A stretch of DNA of 64,000 bases from positions 2,356,001 through 2,420,000 of the forward strand of contig JALIRH010000049.1 in the NCBI GenBank assembly GCA_023055505.1, given 5' to 3'. Each line of letters opens with the position of its first letter. Within the stretch, counting starts at the first letter, position 1. Position numbers and translations under genes: made by a program. Under the pieces are notes generated by a model that saw nothing but the letters and a program-made list of their open reading frames with translations, searched no databases and was not told where the DNA came from. Source of the DNA: Callipepla californica brunnescens (Eukaryota; Chordata; Aves; Galliformes; Odontophoridae). Shown here one piece after another: positions 46,457 through 59,577 of the stretch.

Positions 46457-47336
46457 ATTGGCACACTATCTCTGTCACGGCACCAAGAAACGAGACATTT
46501 CTGCACTCAATCACTTTTGCATAGTGAACTTTAAAAGTCAGTATTTAGATTATTTGAATGATTTACCTGCACTCGAACACAGCTATCCGCAGCCTTTGGG
46601 ACTCTCACATTACTAATGGGATGAATTTCAATTAACAAGGTTAAATAATTGGATGCTGCAAAAAGAACATGTTTTACGTAACTTTCTTTTCTTATAAAAC
46701 ACAGTTTTAAAGTAAGGAAAAAAATACTTCTGTTTAAAACAATGCAATTGCAGTACCTGACTGTAATAGCCGAGTCACGCTTTCTTCCTCTGGATACTGA
46801 CGGAAGCTGACACCTAAGCAAGAGAAAACACACAGCAACCACGCATGTCTACTATTAATCTTATTGAACAGTCGTGAAGAATAAACATCACAAAACTTTT
46901 ACCAAAAACCCCCGTATTGTAATGACCAACAGGAGCTCCACTACAGGTAGGAGCCATGTATGAATGCAAGTAAGGAAAGTAAGCAAATGGTATTTTAGAT
47001 TTCTGTTTCAATAAAATAGCAAAATCAGCAGCTCTACGGATTGCACATCCGCGATAATCTATGGTGATTTATCCACTAAAACGCACCAACTGCTGTGAGC
47101 AACACGTGGTTCAGAACAAAGTAAAGTAATTCCAGACACAAATGCAACGTGCTGCTAAACTAAATCATCTTTGACATGACAAAAAAAAAAAAAAAAAGAT
47201 GAAACATATTTACCCAGTAACGTCCTTTCACTGTTGACTGAACAACTGATTATGCGCAGATCTTTCTCAAACATACAGAGATGCTATAGAGAAAGACATT
47301 AATGATAAATTGTAGTTTAACTATATAAAGAAAAAA
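46456..47336 (-). repeat. Exon-bearing duplicated block, copy 1
   Basis: About 880 bp from ATTGGCACACTATCTCTGTC to the TATATAAAGAAAAAAGAAAG region, flanked by satellite on both sides. It is almost identical to 59578-60475, and its right half matches 61385-61770. It carries the three intact exons annotated at 46567-47002. Confidence 0.9.
46567..47002 (-). CDS. Three consecutive coding exons of an unidentified gene (intact copy)
   Basis: Minus-strand exons: 47002-46903 (100 bp; KSKIPFAYFPYLHSYMAPT, CSGAPVGHYNTGVF), 46813-46757 (57 bp; GVSFRQYPEEESVTRLLQS) and 46655-46567 (89 bp; SNYLTLLIEIHPISNVRVP, KAADSCVRVQ). Phases run 0, 1, 1, 0 and the joined frame of 82 codons is open. The acceptors are ACAG, CTTAG and TTTTTGCAG. 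The donors are GGTAAAAG, GGTACTG and GGTAAAT. Three exons with agreeing phases strongly suggest a real gene, but I cannot name it. An upstream exon in compatible phase lies at 62393-62449. Confidence 0.65.
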
Positions 47337-50300
47337 GAAAGAGAACAGCAAATGCATCAAGCTGAGGAGGAAAGCAGGCACCTGCTGGCTTCTGTTAATG
47401 GTTTAAAAAACAAAAGAGAAAAACAAGCAAGAGAGAAAAGGTAAGTACAGGAAAGGAAAGAGGAACGACACAGAGGCAAGGGGACAAAAACGTAAAGGAA
47501 AAGCAGGAAAAACCAAAGGATTGCTGAAGAAATTAAAGCCGAATGAAAAGATCAAGAGTTTCCAACAACCAAAGATCAACCAGATGAAAAGACACTTCGG
47601 GTAGCAAGCCTGGAGGAGTCCAGGCCAGCTATCCACGATTAGAGCAGGCACCGGACGAGGCCAAACGCTGACCATCCATGCCTGGGAGGTGGAAAGGGTA
47701 GCTACTGGGCATGCTGCTGCCTCCACGAGAGATGCGATTTCTAGGCTACCTACCCCGAAGGAGTCCGGGGCTGTTATCCAGAAGCAAGCATCTCTCTGGA
47801 GGAAGGGAAGGTTCTCCCAGTCATGCCGCGGAGGAGGCAAGGGTAGCTACCAGGCATGGATCTACTCAGCAAACACGTGAAAAGCCTTCAGGCCACCAGC
47901 AGTGAAGAGGTAACAACACCCACGAGGCGTGAAACCAACTGGGCCATAGACACAGAATAAAAAATGCATCAAGCCTAGAAGGAAAGCGGGCACCTGCTGG
48001 CTTCTGTTTATGGTTTCAAAAAACAAAAGAGAAAAACAAGTAAGTGAGAGAAAAGGTACGTACAGGAAAGGAAAGAGGACCGGCACAGAGGCAAGGACAC
48101 AAAAACGTAAAGGAAAAGCAGGAGAAACCAAAGGATCGCTGAAGAAATTAAAGCAGATGGAGAAGATCAAGAGTTTCCACCAACCAAGGAACAACCAGAT
48201 GAAAAGACACGTCGGGTAGCAAGCCTGGAGGAGTCCAGGCCTGCTATCCACGATTAGAGCAGGCACGGGACGAGGCCAAACGCTGACCATCCATGCCTGG
48301 GAGGTGGAAAGGGTAGCTACTGGGCATGCTGCTGCCTCCACGAGAGATGCGATTTCTAGGCTACCTACCCCGAAGGAGTCCGGGGCTGTTATCCAGAAGC
48401 AAGCATCTCTCTGGAGGAAGGGAAGGTTCTCCCAATCATGCCGCGGAGGAGGCAAGGGTAGCTACCAGGCATGGATCTACTCAGCAAACACGTGAAAAGC
48501 CTTCAGCCACCAGCAGGGAAGAGGTAACAACACCCACGAGGCGTGAACCAAACTCAGCAATTCAGACAGAATGACAAATGCATCAAGCCTAGAAGGAAAG
48601 CGGGCACCTGCAGGCTTCTGTTTATGGTTTCAAAAAACAAAAGACAAAAACAAGAAAGGGAGAGAAAAGGTAAGTACAGGAAAGGAAAGAGGACCGGCAC
48701 AGAGGCAAGGGGACAAAAACGTAAAGGAAAAGCAATGAAAACCAAAGGATTGCTGAAGAAATTAAAGCCGAATGAAAAGATCAAGTGTTTCCACCAACCA
48801 AAGATCAACCAGATGAAAAGACACGTCGGGTAGCAAGCCTGGAGGAGTCCAGGCCTGCTATCCACGATGACAGCAGGCACGGGACGAGGCCAAACGCTGA
48901 CCATCCATGCCTGGGAGGTGGAAAGGGTAGCTACTGGGCATGCTGCTGCCTCCACGAGATATGCGATTTCGAGGCTACCTACCCCGAAGGAGTCCGGGGC
49001 TGTTATCCAGAAGGAAGCATCTCTCTGGAGGAAGGGAAGGTTCTCCCAGTCATGCCGCGGAGGAGGCAAGGGTAGCTACCAGGCATGGATCTACTCAGCA
49101 AACACGTGAAAAGCCTTCAGGCCACCAGCAGTGAAGAGGTAACAACACCCACGAGGCGTGAACCCAAGTGAGCCATAGACAGAGAATGACAAATGCATCA
49201 AGCCTAGAAGGAAAGCGGGCACCTGCAGGCTTCTGTTTATGGTTTCAAAAAACAAAAGAGAAAAACAAGCAAGAGAGAAAAGGTAAGTACAGGAAAGGAA
49301 AGAGGAACGACACAGAGGCAAGGGGACAAAAACGTAAAGGAAAAGCAGGAAAAACCAAAGGATTGCTGAAGAAATTAAAGCCGAATGAAAAGATCAAAAG
49401 TTTCCAACAACCAAAGATCAACCAGATGAAAAGACACGTCGGGTAGCAAGCCTGGAGGAGTCCAGGCCAGCTATCAACGATTAGAGCAGGCACCGGACGA
49501 GGCCAAACGCTGACCATCCATGCCTGGGAGGTGGAAAGGGTAGCTACTGGGCATGCTGCTGCCTCCACGAGAGATGCGATTTCTAGGCTACCTACCCCGA
49601 AGGAGTCCGGGGCTGTTATCCAGAAGCAAGCATCTCTCTGGAGGAAGGGAAGGTTCTCCCAATCATGCCGCGGAGGAGGCAAGGGTAGCTACCAGGCATG
49701 GATCTACTCAGCAAACTCGTGAAAAGACTTCAGGCCACCAGCAGTGAAGAGGTAACAACACCCACGAGGCGTGAAACCAACTGGGCCATAGACAGAGAAT
49801 GACAAATGCTTCAAGCCTAGAAGGAAAGCGGGCACCTGCAGGCTTCTGTTTATGGTTTCAAAAAACAAAAGAGAAAAACAAGCAAGAGAGAAAAGGTAAG
49901 TACAGGAAAGGAAAGAGGAATGACACAGAGGCAAGGACACAAAAACGTAAAGGAAAAGCAGGAGAAACCAAAGGATCGCTGAAGAAATTAAAGCAGATTG
50001 AGAAGATCAAGAGTTTCCACCAACCAAGGACCAACTAGATGAAAAGACACGTCGGGTAGCAAGCCTGGAGGAGTCCAGGCCTGCTATCCACGATGACAGC
50101 AGGCACGGGACGAGGCCAAACGCTGACCATCCATGCCTGGGAGGTGGAAAGGGTAGCTACTGGGCATGCTGCTGCCTCCACGAGAGATGCGATTTCGAGG
50201 CTACCTACCCCGAAGGAGTCCGGGGCTGTTATCCAGAAGCAAGCATCTATCTGGAGGACGGGAAGGTTCTCCCAGTCATGCCGCGGAGGAGGCAAGGGTA

Positions 50301-53300
50301 GCTACCAGGCATGGATCTACTCAGCAAACAAGCTAAAAGCCTTCAGCCCACCAGCAGGGAAGAGGTAAGAACACCCACGAGGCGTGAAACCAACTGACCA
50401 TAGGAAGAGAATAACAAATGCATCAAGCCTAGAAGGAAAAGCTAGCACCTGCAGGCTTCTGTTTATGGTTTCAAAAAACAAAAGACAAAAACAAGCAGAG
50501 AGAAAAGGTAAGTACAGGAAAGGAAAGAGGAACGACACAGAGTGAAGGGAACAAGAAAGGGAAAGGAAAAACAGGAAAATCCAATGGATTGCTGAATAAA
50601 TTAAAGCCGAATGAAAAGATCAAGAGTTTCCACCAACTAAAGACCAACTAGATGAAAAGACACGTCAGGTAGCAAGCCTGGAGGAGTCCAGGCCTGCTAT
50701 CCACGATTAGAGCAGGCACGGGACGAGGCCAAACGCTGACCATCCATGCCTGGGAGGTGGAAAGGGTAGCTATTGGGCATGCTGCTGCCTCCATGAGAGA
50801 TGCGATTTCTAGGCTACCTACCCCGAAGGAGTTTGGGACTGTCATCCAGAAGCAAGCATCTCCCTGGAGGACGGGAAGGTTCTCCCAATCATGCCGTGGA
50901 GGAGGAGAGGGTAGCTACCAGGCATGGATCTACTCAGCAAACACGTGAAAAGCCTTCAGCCCACCAGCAAAGAAGAGGTAACAACACCCACGAGGCGTGA
51001 ACCAAACTCAGCAATTCAGACAGAAAGTCAAATGCATCAAGCTGAGGAGGAAAGCGGGCACCTGCTGGCTTCTGTTTATGGTTTCAAAAAACAAAAGACA
51101 TAAACAAGTAAGGGAGAGAAAAGGTAAGTACAGGAAAGGAAAGAGGACCGGCACAGAGGCAAGGGACAAAAACGTAAAGGAAAAGCAATAAAAACCAAAG
51201 GATTGCTGAAGAAATTAAAGCCGAATGAAAAGATCAACAGTTTCCACCAACCAAAGATCAACCAGATGAAAAGACACGTCGGGTAGCAAGCCTGGAGGAG
51301 TCCAGGCCTGCTATCCACGATGACAGCAGGCACGGGACGAGGCCAAACGCTGACCATCCATGCCTGGGAGGTGGAAAGGGTAGCTACTGGGCATGCTGCT
51401 GCCTCCACGAGATATGCGATTTCGAGGCTACCTACCCCGAAGGAGTCCGGGGCTGTTATCCAGAAGGAAGCATCTCTCTGGAGGAAGGGAAGGTTCTCCC
51501 AGTCATGCCGCGGAGGAGGCAAGGGTAGCTACCAGGCATGGATCTACTCAGCAACCTCGTGAAAAGACTTCAGGCCACCAGCAGTGAAGAGGTAACAACA
51601 CCCACGATGCGTGAACCCAACTGACCATAGGAAGAGAATAACAAATGCATCAAGCCTAGAAGGAAAGCGGGCACCGGCTGGCTTCTGTTTATGGTTTCAA
51701 AAAACAAAAGATAAAAACAAACAAGAGAGAAAAGGAAAGTAGAGGAAAGGAAAGAGGAACGGCACAGAGGCAAGGGCACAAAAATGTAAAGGAGAAGCAG
51801 GAGAAACCAAAGGATCGCTGAAGAAATTAAAGCAGATTGAGAAGATCAAGAGTTTCCACCAACCAAAGAACAAGTAGTGAAAAGACACGTCGGGTAGCAA
51901 GCCTGGAGGAGTCCAGGCCTGCTATCCACGATTAGAGCAGACACGGGACGAGGCCAAACGCTGACCATCCATGCCTGGGAGGTGGAAAGGGTAGCTACTG
52001 GGCATGCTGCTGCCTCCATGAGAGATGCGATTTCGAGGCTACCTACCCCGAAGGAGTCCGGGGCTGTTATCCAGAAGCAAGCATCTCTCTGGAGGAAGGG
52101 AAGGTTCTCCCAGTCATGCCGTGGAGGAGGCAAGGGTAGCTACCAGGCATGGATCTACTCAGCAAACACGTGAAAAGCCTTCAGGCCACCAGCAGTGAAG
52201 AGGTAAGAACACCCACGAGGCGTGAACCCAACTGACCATAGGAAGAGAATAACAAATGCATCAAGCCTAGAAGGAAAGCGGGCACCGGCTGGCTTCTGTT
52301 TATGGTTTCAAAAAACAAAAGAGAAAAACAAGCAAGAGAGAAAAGGTAAGTACAGGAAAGGAAAGAGGAATGACACAGAGGCAAGGACACAAAAACGTAA
52401 AGGAAAAGCAGGAGAAACCAAAGGATCGCTGAAGAAATTAAAGCAGATGGAGAAGATCAAGAGTTTCCACCAACCAAGGACCAACCAGATGAAAAGACAC
52501 GTCGGGTAGCAAGCCTGGAGGAGTCCAGGCCTGCTATCCACGATGACAGCAGGCACGGGACGAGGCCAAACGCTGACCATCCATGCCTGGGAGGTGGAAA
52601 GGGTAGCTACTGGGCATGCTGCTGCCTCCACAAGAGATGCGATTTCTAGGCTACCTACCCCGAAGGAGTCCGGGGCTGTTATCCAGAAGCAAGCATCTCT
52701 CTGGAGGAAGGGAAGGTTCTCCCAATCATGCCGCGGAGGAGGCAAGGGTAGCTACCAGGCATGGATCTACTCAGCAAACAAGCTAAAAGCCTTCAGCCAC
52801 CAGCAGGGAAGAGGTAACAACACCCACGAGGCGTGAACCAAACTCAGCAATTCAGACAGAATGACAAATGCATCAAGCCTAGAAGGAAAGCGGGCACCTG
52901 CAGGCTTCTGTTTATGGTTTCAAAAAACAAAAGAGAAAAACAAGCAAGAGAGAAAAGGTAAGTACAGGAAAGGAAAGAGGACCGGCACAGAGGCAAGGAC
53001 ACAAAAACGTAAAGGAAAAGCAGGAGAAACCAAAGGATCGCTGAAGAAATTAAAGCAGATTGAGAAGATCTAGAGTTTCCACCAACCAAAGATCAACCAG
53101 ATGAAAAGACAAGTCGGGGAGCAAGCCTGGAGGAGTCCAGGCCTGCTATCCACGATGACAGCAGGCACGGGACGAGGCCAAACGCTGACCATCCATGCCT
53201 GGGAGGTGGAAAGGGTAGCTACTGGGCATGCTGCTGCCTCCACGAGAGATGCGATTTCTAGGCTACCTACCCCGAAGGAGTCCGGGGCTGTTATCCAGAA

Positions 53301-56300
53301 GCAAGCATCTCTCTGGAGGACGGGAAGGTTCTCCCAGTCATGCCGCGGAGGAGGCAAGGGTAGCTACCAGGCATGGATCTACTCAGCAAACAAGCTAAAA
53401 GCCTTCAGCCCACCAGCAGGGAAGAGGTAACAACACCCACGAGGCGTGAACCCAACTGACCATAGGAAGAGAATAACAAATGCATCAAGCCTAGAAGGAA
53501 AAGCTAGCACCTGCAGGCTTCTGTTTATGGTTTCAAAAAACAAAAGACAAAAACAAGCAGAGAGAAAAGGTAAGTACAGGAAAGGAAAGAGGAACGACAC
53601 AGAGTGAAGGGAACAAGAAAGGGAAAGGAAAAGCAGGAAAATCCAATGGATTGCTGAATAAATTAAAGCCGAATGAAAAGATCAAGAGTTTCCATCAACT
53701 AAAGACCAACTAGATGAAAAGACACGTCAGGTAGCAAGCCTGGAGGAGTCCAGGCCTGCTATCCACGATTAGAGCAGGCACGGGACGAGGCCAAACGCTG
53801 ACCATCCATGCCTGGGAGGTGGAAAGGGTAGCTACTGGGCATGCTGCTGCCTCCACGAGAGATGCGATTTCTAGGCTACCTACCCCGAAGGAGTCCGGGG
53901 CTGTTATCCAGAAGCAAGCATCTCTCTGGAGGAAGGGAAGGTTCTCCCAATCATGCCGCGGAGGAGGCAAGGGTAGCTACCAGGCATGGATCTACTCAGC
54001 AAACACGTGAAAAGACTTCAGGCCACCAGCAGTGAAGAGGTAACAACACCCACGAGGCGTGAAACCAACTGGGCCATAGACAGAGAATGACAAATGCATC
54101 AAGCTGAGGAGGAAAGCGGGCACCTGCAGTCTTCTGTTTATGGTTTCAAAAAACAAAAGAGAAAAACAAGCAAGAGAGAAAAGGTAAGTACAGGAAAGGA
54201 AAGAGGAATGACACAGAGGCAAGGACACAAAAACGTAAAGGAAAAGCAGGAGAAACCAAAGGATCGCTGAAGAAATTAAAGCAGATTGAGAAGATCAAGA
54301 GTTTCCACCAACCAAGGACCAACCAGATGAAAAGACACGTCGGGTAGCAAGCCTGGAGGAGTCCAGGCCTGCTATCCACGATGACAGCAGGCACGGGACG
54401 AGGCCAAACGCTGACCATCCATGCCTGGGAGGTGGAAAGGGTAGCTACTGGGCATGCTGCTGCCTCCACGAGAGATGCGATTTCGAGGCTACCTACCCCG
54501 AAGGAGTCCGGGGCTGTTATCCAGAAGGAAGCATCTCTCTGGAGGAAGGGAAGTTTCTCCCAGTCATGCCGTGGAGGAGGCAAGGGTAGCTACCAGGCAT
54601 GGATCTACTCAGCAAACACGTGAAAAGCCTTCAGGCCACCAGCAGTGAAGAGGTAACAACACCCACGAGGCGTGAACCCAACTGACCATAGGAAGAGAAT
54701 AACAAATGCATCAAGCCTAGAAGGAAAGTGGGCACCTGCTGGCTTCTGTTTATGGTTTCAAAAAACAAAAGATAAAAACAAACAAGAGAGAAAAGGAAAG
54801 TAGAGGAAAGGAAAGAGGAACGGCACAGAGGCAAGGGCACAAAAATGTAAAGGAGAAGCAGGAGAAACCAAAGGATCGCTGAAGAAATTAAAGCAGATTG
54901 AGAAGATCAAGAGTTTCCACCAACCAAGGACCAACCAGATGAAAAGACACGTCGGGTAGCAAGCCTGGAGGAGTCCAGGCCTGCTATCCACGATGACAGC
55001 AGGCACGGGACGAGGCCAAACGCTGACCATCCATGCCTGGGAGGTGGAAAGGGTAGCTACTGGGCATGCTGCTGCCTCCACAAGAGATGTGATTTCTAGG
55101 CTACCTACCCCGAAGGAGTCCGGGGCTGTTATCCAGAAGCAATCATCTCTCTGGAGGACGGGAAGGTTCTCCCAGTCATGCCGCGGAGGAGGCAAGGGTA
55201 GCTACCAGGCATGGATCTACTCAGCAAACTCGTGAAAAGCCTTCAGGCCACCAGCAGGGAAGAGGTAAGAACACCCACGAGGCGTGAACCCAACTGACCA
55301 TAGGAAGAGAATAACAAATGCATCAAGCCTAGAAGGAAAGCGGGCACCTGCTGGCTTCTGTTTATGGTTTCAAAAAACAAAAGACAAAAACAAGTAAGGG
55401 AGAGAAAAGGTAAGTACAGGAAAGGAAAGAGGACCGGCACAGAGGCAAGGGGACAAAAACGTAAAGGAAAAGCAATAAAAACCAAAGGATTGCTGAATAA
55501 ATTAAAGCCGAATGAAAAGATCAAGAGTTTCCACCAACCAAAGATCAACCAGATGAAAAGACACGTCGGGTAGCAAGCCTGGAGGAGTCCAGGCCTGCTA
55601 TCCACGATTAGAGCAGGCACGGGAGGAGGCAAAACGCTGACCATCCATGCCTGGGAGGTGGAAAGGGTAGCTACTGGGCATGCTGCTGCCTCCACGAGAG
55701 ATGCGATTTCTAGGCTACCTACCCCGAAGGAGTCCGGGGCTGTTATCCAGAAGCAAGCATCTCTCTGGAGGAAGGGAAGGTTCTCCCAATCATGCCGCGG
55801 AGGAGGCAAGGGTAGCTACCAGGCATGGATCTACTCAGCAAACACGTGAAAAGACTTCAGCCCACCAGCAGTGAAGAGGTAACAACACCCACGAGGCGTG
55901 AAACCAACTGGGCCATAGACAGAGAATGACATACGCATCAAGCTGAGGATGAAAGTGGGCACCTGCTGGCTTCTGTTTATGGTTTAAAAAACAATAGATA
56001 AAAACAAACAAGAGAGAAAAGGAAAGTAGAGGAAAGGAAAGAGGAACAGCACAGAGGCAAGGGCACAAAAACATAAAGGAGAGACAGGAGAAAGCAAAGG
56101 ATTGCTGAAGAAATTAAAGCGGATTGAAAAGATCATGAGTTTCCACCAACCAAAGAACAAGTAGTGGAATAGACACGTCGGGTAGCAAGCCTGGAGGAGT
56201 CCAGGCCTGCTATCCACGATTAGAGCAGGCACGGGACGAGGCCAAACGCTGACCATCCATGCCTGGGAGGTGGAAAGGGTAGCTACTGGGCATGCTGCTG

Positions 56301-58530
56301 CCTCCACGAGAGATGCGATTTCTAGGCTACCTACCCCGAAGGAGTCCGGGGCTGTTATCCAGAAGCAAGCATCTCTCTGGAGGAAGGGAAGGTTCTCCCA
56401 ATCATGCCGCGGAGGAGGCAAGGGTAGCTACCAGGCATGGATCTACTAAGCAAACACGTGAAAAGACTTCAGGCCACCAGCAGTGAAGAGGTAACAACAC
56501 CCACGAGGCGTGAAACCAACTGGGCCATAGACAGAGAATGACAAATGCATCAAGCCTAGCAGGAAAGTGGGCACCTGCTGGCTTCTGTTTAAGGTTTCAA
56601 AAAACAAAAGAGAAAAACAAGCAAGAGAGAAAAGGTAAGTACAGGAAAGGAAAGAGGAATGAGACAGAGGCAAGGACACAAAAACGTAAAGGAAAAGCAG
56701 GAGAAACCAAAGGATCGCTGAAGAAATTAATGCGGATTGAAAAGATCTAGAGTTTCCACCAACCAAAGATCAACCAGATGAAAAGACAAGTCAGGGAGCA
56801 AGCCTGGAGGAGTCCAGGCCTGCTATCCACGATGACAGCAGGCACGGGACGAGGCCAAATGCTGACCATCCATGCCTGGGAGGTGGAAAGGGTAGCTACT
56901 GGGCATGCTGCTGCCTCCTCGAGAGATGCGATTTCTAGGCTACCTACCCCGAAGGAGTTTGGGGCTGTTATCCAGAAGCAAGCATCTCTCTGGAGGAAGG
57001 GGAAGTTCTCCCAATCATGCCGTGGAGGAGGAGAGGGTAGCTACCAGGCATGGATCTACTCAGCAAACACATGAAAGGCCTTCAGGCCACCAGCAGTGAA
57101 GAGGTAACAACACCCATGAGGCGTGAACCCAAGTGAGCCATAGACAGAGAATGACAAATGCATCAAGCCTAGAAGGAAAGCGGGCACCTGCAGGCTTCTG
57201 TTTATGGTTTCAAAAAACAAAAGATAAAAACAAACAAGAGAGAAAAGGAAAGTAGAGGAAAGGAAAGAGGAACGGCACAGAGGCAAGGGCACAAAAACAT
57301 AAAGGAGAAGCAGGAGAAAGCAAAGGATTGCTGAAGAAATTAAAGCGGATTGAAAAGATCAAGAGTTTCCACCAACCAAAGAACAAGTAGTGGAATAGAC
57401 ACGTCGGGTAGCAAGCCTGGAGGAGTCCAGGCCTGCTATCCACGATTAGAGCAGGCACGGGACGAGGCCAAACGCTGACCATCCATGCCTGGGAGGTGGT
57501 AAGCGTAGCTACTGGGCATGCTGCTGCCTCCATGAGAGATGCGATTTCTAGGCTACCTACCCCGAAGGAGTCCGGGGCTGTTATCCAGAAGCAAGCATCT
57601 CTCTGGAGGAAGGTAAGGTTCTCCCAGTCATGCCGCGGAGGAGGCAAGGGTAGCTACCAGGCATGGATCTACTCAGCAAACAAGCTAAAAGCCTTCAGCC
57701 CACCAGCAGGGAAGAGGTAAGAACACCCACGAGGCGTGAACCGAACTGACCATAGGAAGAGAATAACAAATGCATCAAGCCTAGAAGGAAAAGCTAGCAA
57801 CTGCAGGCTTCTGTTTATGGTTTCAAAAAACAAAAGACAAAAACAAGCAGAGAGAAAAGGTAAGTACAGGAAAGGAAAGAGGAACGACACAGAGTGAAGG
57901 GCACAAGAAAGGGAAAGGAAAAGCAGGAAAATCCAATGGATTGCTGAATAAATTAAAGCCGAATGAAAAGATCAAGAGTTTCCACCAACTAAAGACCAAC
58001 TAGATGAAAAGACACTTCAGGTAGCAAGCCTGGAGGAGTCCAGGCCTGCTATCCACGATTAGAGCAGGCACCGGACGTGGCCAAACGCTGACCATCCACG
58101 CCTGGGAGGTGGAAAGGGTAGCTACTGGGCATGCTGCTGCCTCCACGAGAGATGCGATTTCGAGGCTACCTACCCCGAAGGAGTTTGGGGCTGTTATCCA
58201 GAAGCAAGCATCTCTCTGGAGGAAGGGAAGGTTCTCCCAATCATGCCGCGGAGGAGGCAAGGGTAGCTACCAGGCATGGATCTACTCAGCAAACACGTGA
58301 AAAGCCTTCAAGCCACCAGCAGGGAAGAGCTAAGAACACCCACGAGGCGTGAAAGCAACTGAGCCATTCAGACAGAAAGTCAAATGCAGCAAGTTGATTA
58401 GGAAAGCGGGCACCTGCTGGCTTCTGGTTAGGGAGTCAAAAAAGAAAAGATATAAACAAGTAAGGGAGAAAACTTAAGAACAATAAAGGAAAGTGGAAAG
58501 GCACAGAAGTACGGGCACAAGAAAGGTTTA
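47336..58530 (+). repeat. 613-bp satellite array, 18 tandem copies
   Basis: The core phrase GCAAGCCTGGAGGAGTCCAG (minor variants) starts at 47604, 48219, 48833, 49446, 50059, 50672, 51286, 51897, 52509, 53121, 53734, 54347, 54959, 55573, 56185, 56798, 57411 and 58024. Mean spacing is 613 bp (range 611-615). Each monomer has a purine/A-rich half (AAAAACAAAAGAGAAAAACA, GGAAAGGAAAGAGG) and a GC-richer half built from degenerate units of about 36 bp. Copies differ by a few per cent. Open frames on both strands (for example MPPPRHDWENLPFLQRDACF on minus, GRGQTLTIHAWEVERVATGH on plus) recur because the monomers are homogenised, and have no start or splice support. Confidence 0.97.
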
Positions 58531-59577
58531 CGTGTGAGGACCTATGGGTCCTCTTATTGTTTGGGATGCCAGATTCATCGCACAGATGATATAAGTTGGA
58601 CTGACAAAGTTCCAAGCACTTTGTGAAGTAATAATTATAGCATCTCAGCCTGCATAACTCCAGCTACCTATACCTGGCATCCAGGTTATCAGCAAAGATG
58701 GGTCTCTCCAAACAGATGGGAACAGCCATCTCATTCTTTGATATGAGGGAAAGAGAAGAGGGATGAACTTCCTTTTGCAAGTGTCCCCTTCTATTCGCTT
58801 ACTCTTGTCAGGGTGAAATTCACACTAGATTAGTCTGAACATGTAAAGTTAGCTGAATCCAAGGTGCTTTTGTCGCTTTCTTACCTACTGTGTCATGCTA
58901 TTAAATCACAAACCATCTGTCATCATGAGCTGGACCGCTCTGAATTCATACAAACAACTACAAAAGTCTAATTCAGCTTTGCTATAAATTAAGATGACTG
59001 ATGAATGCATGAACTAACAGAAAAAAGAAATGCAAAGTTGGCCGTTCTGCTACTGCTGAAAATCTCACTGAAGCACACAGGTTTTGAATGGCATTCAGGA
59101 TACCAAGAATGGTTTACTTTTTCATTGTGTTTTTTTTCCCCCAATGAAATGTATGAGGAAATAACCAAGGATCAATTTAAAGCAAAAAAAAAACCCCAAA
59201 AAAACAACAATTGAAAATGTACTCTCAGAATATTAACCCACATGAGCAAAAGATGACTTTCTGTAGAAGTATTTCTGCCTTCCACTGGATAAAGGATCTA
59301 TACAGGAAGTTTTACAGAAGTAAGTAAACAACCAACATTGTTTACAATACTCATCTAAAATACTTACTTAGTCAAAGTGTTATATATGTTTAAATAAAGC
59401 CAAGCACATGCAAGATATTCAATTAATAAGATCTATTATTACAGACTACGAGTTATCGCTATTATTGAAGGTGTTGGTGAACTGGAGAGAAAGGTATGAA
59501 AAAGTATGCTTCACGTGAAGAGAAATGTTCTATCTCAAACATTTGATGACGTTTCTCATCTTTTCAGATTTATGAAA
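58531..59577. other. Unique spacer between satellite and exon block 2
   Basis: About 1 kb of AT-rich non-satellite DNA. Its right edge, CATCTTTTCAGATTTATGAA, runs without a visible break into exon block 2 and so may be the ancestral left flank of that block. No exon recognised. Confidence 0.5.

Noticed and set aside
47336..58530. CRISPR-like periodicity
   Set aside because: The repeats are 613 bp and contiguous, with no short repeat/spacer alternation. Eukaryotic satellite DNA.
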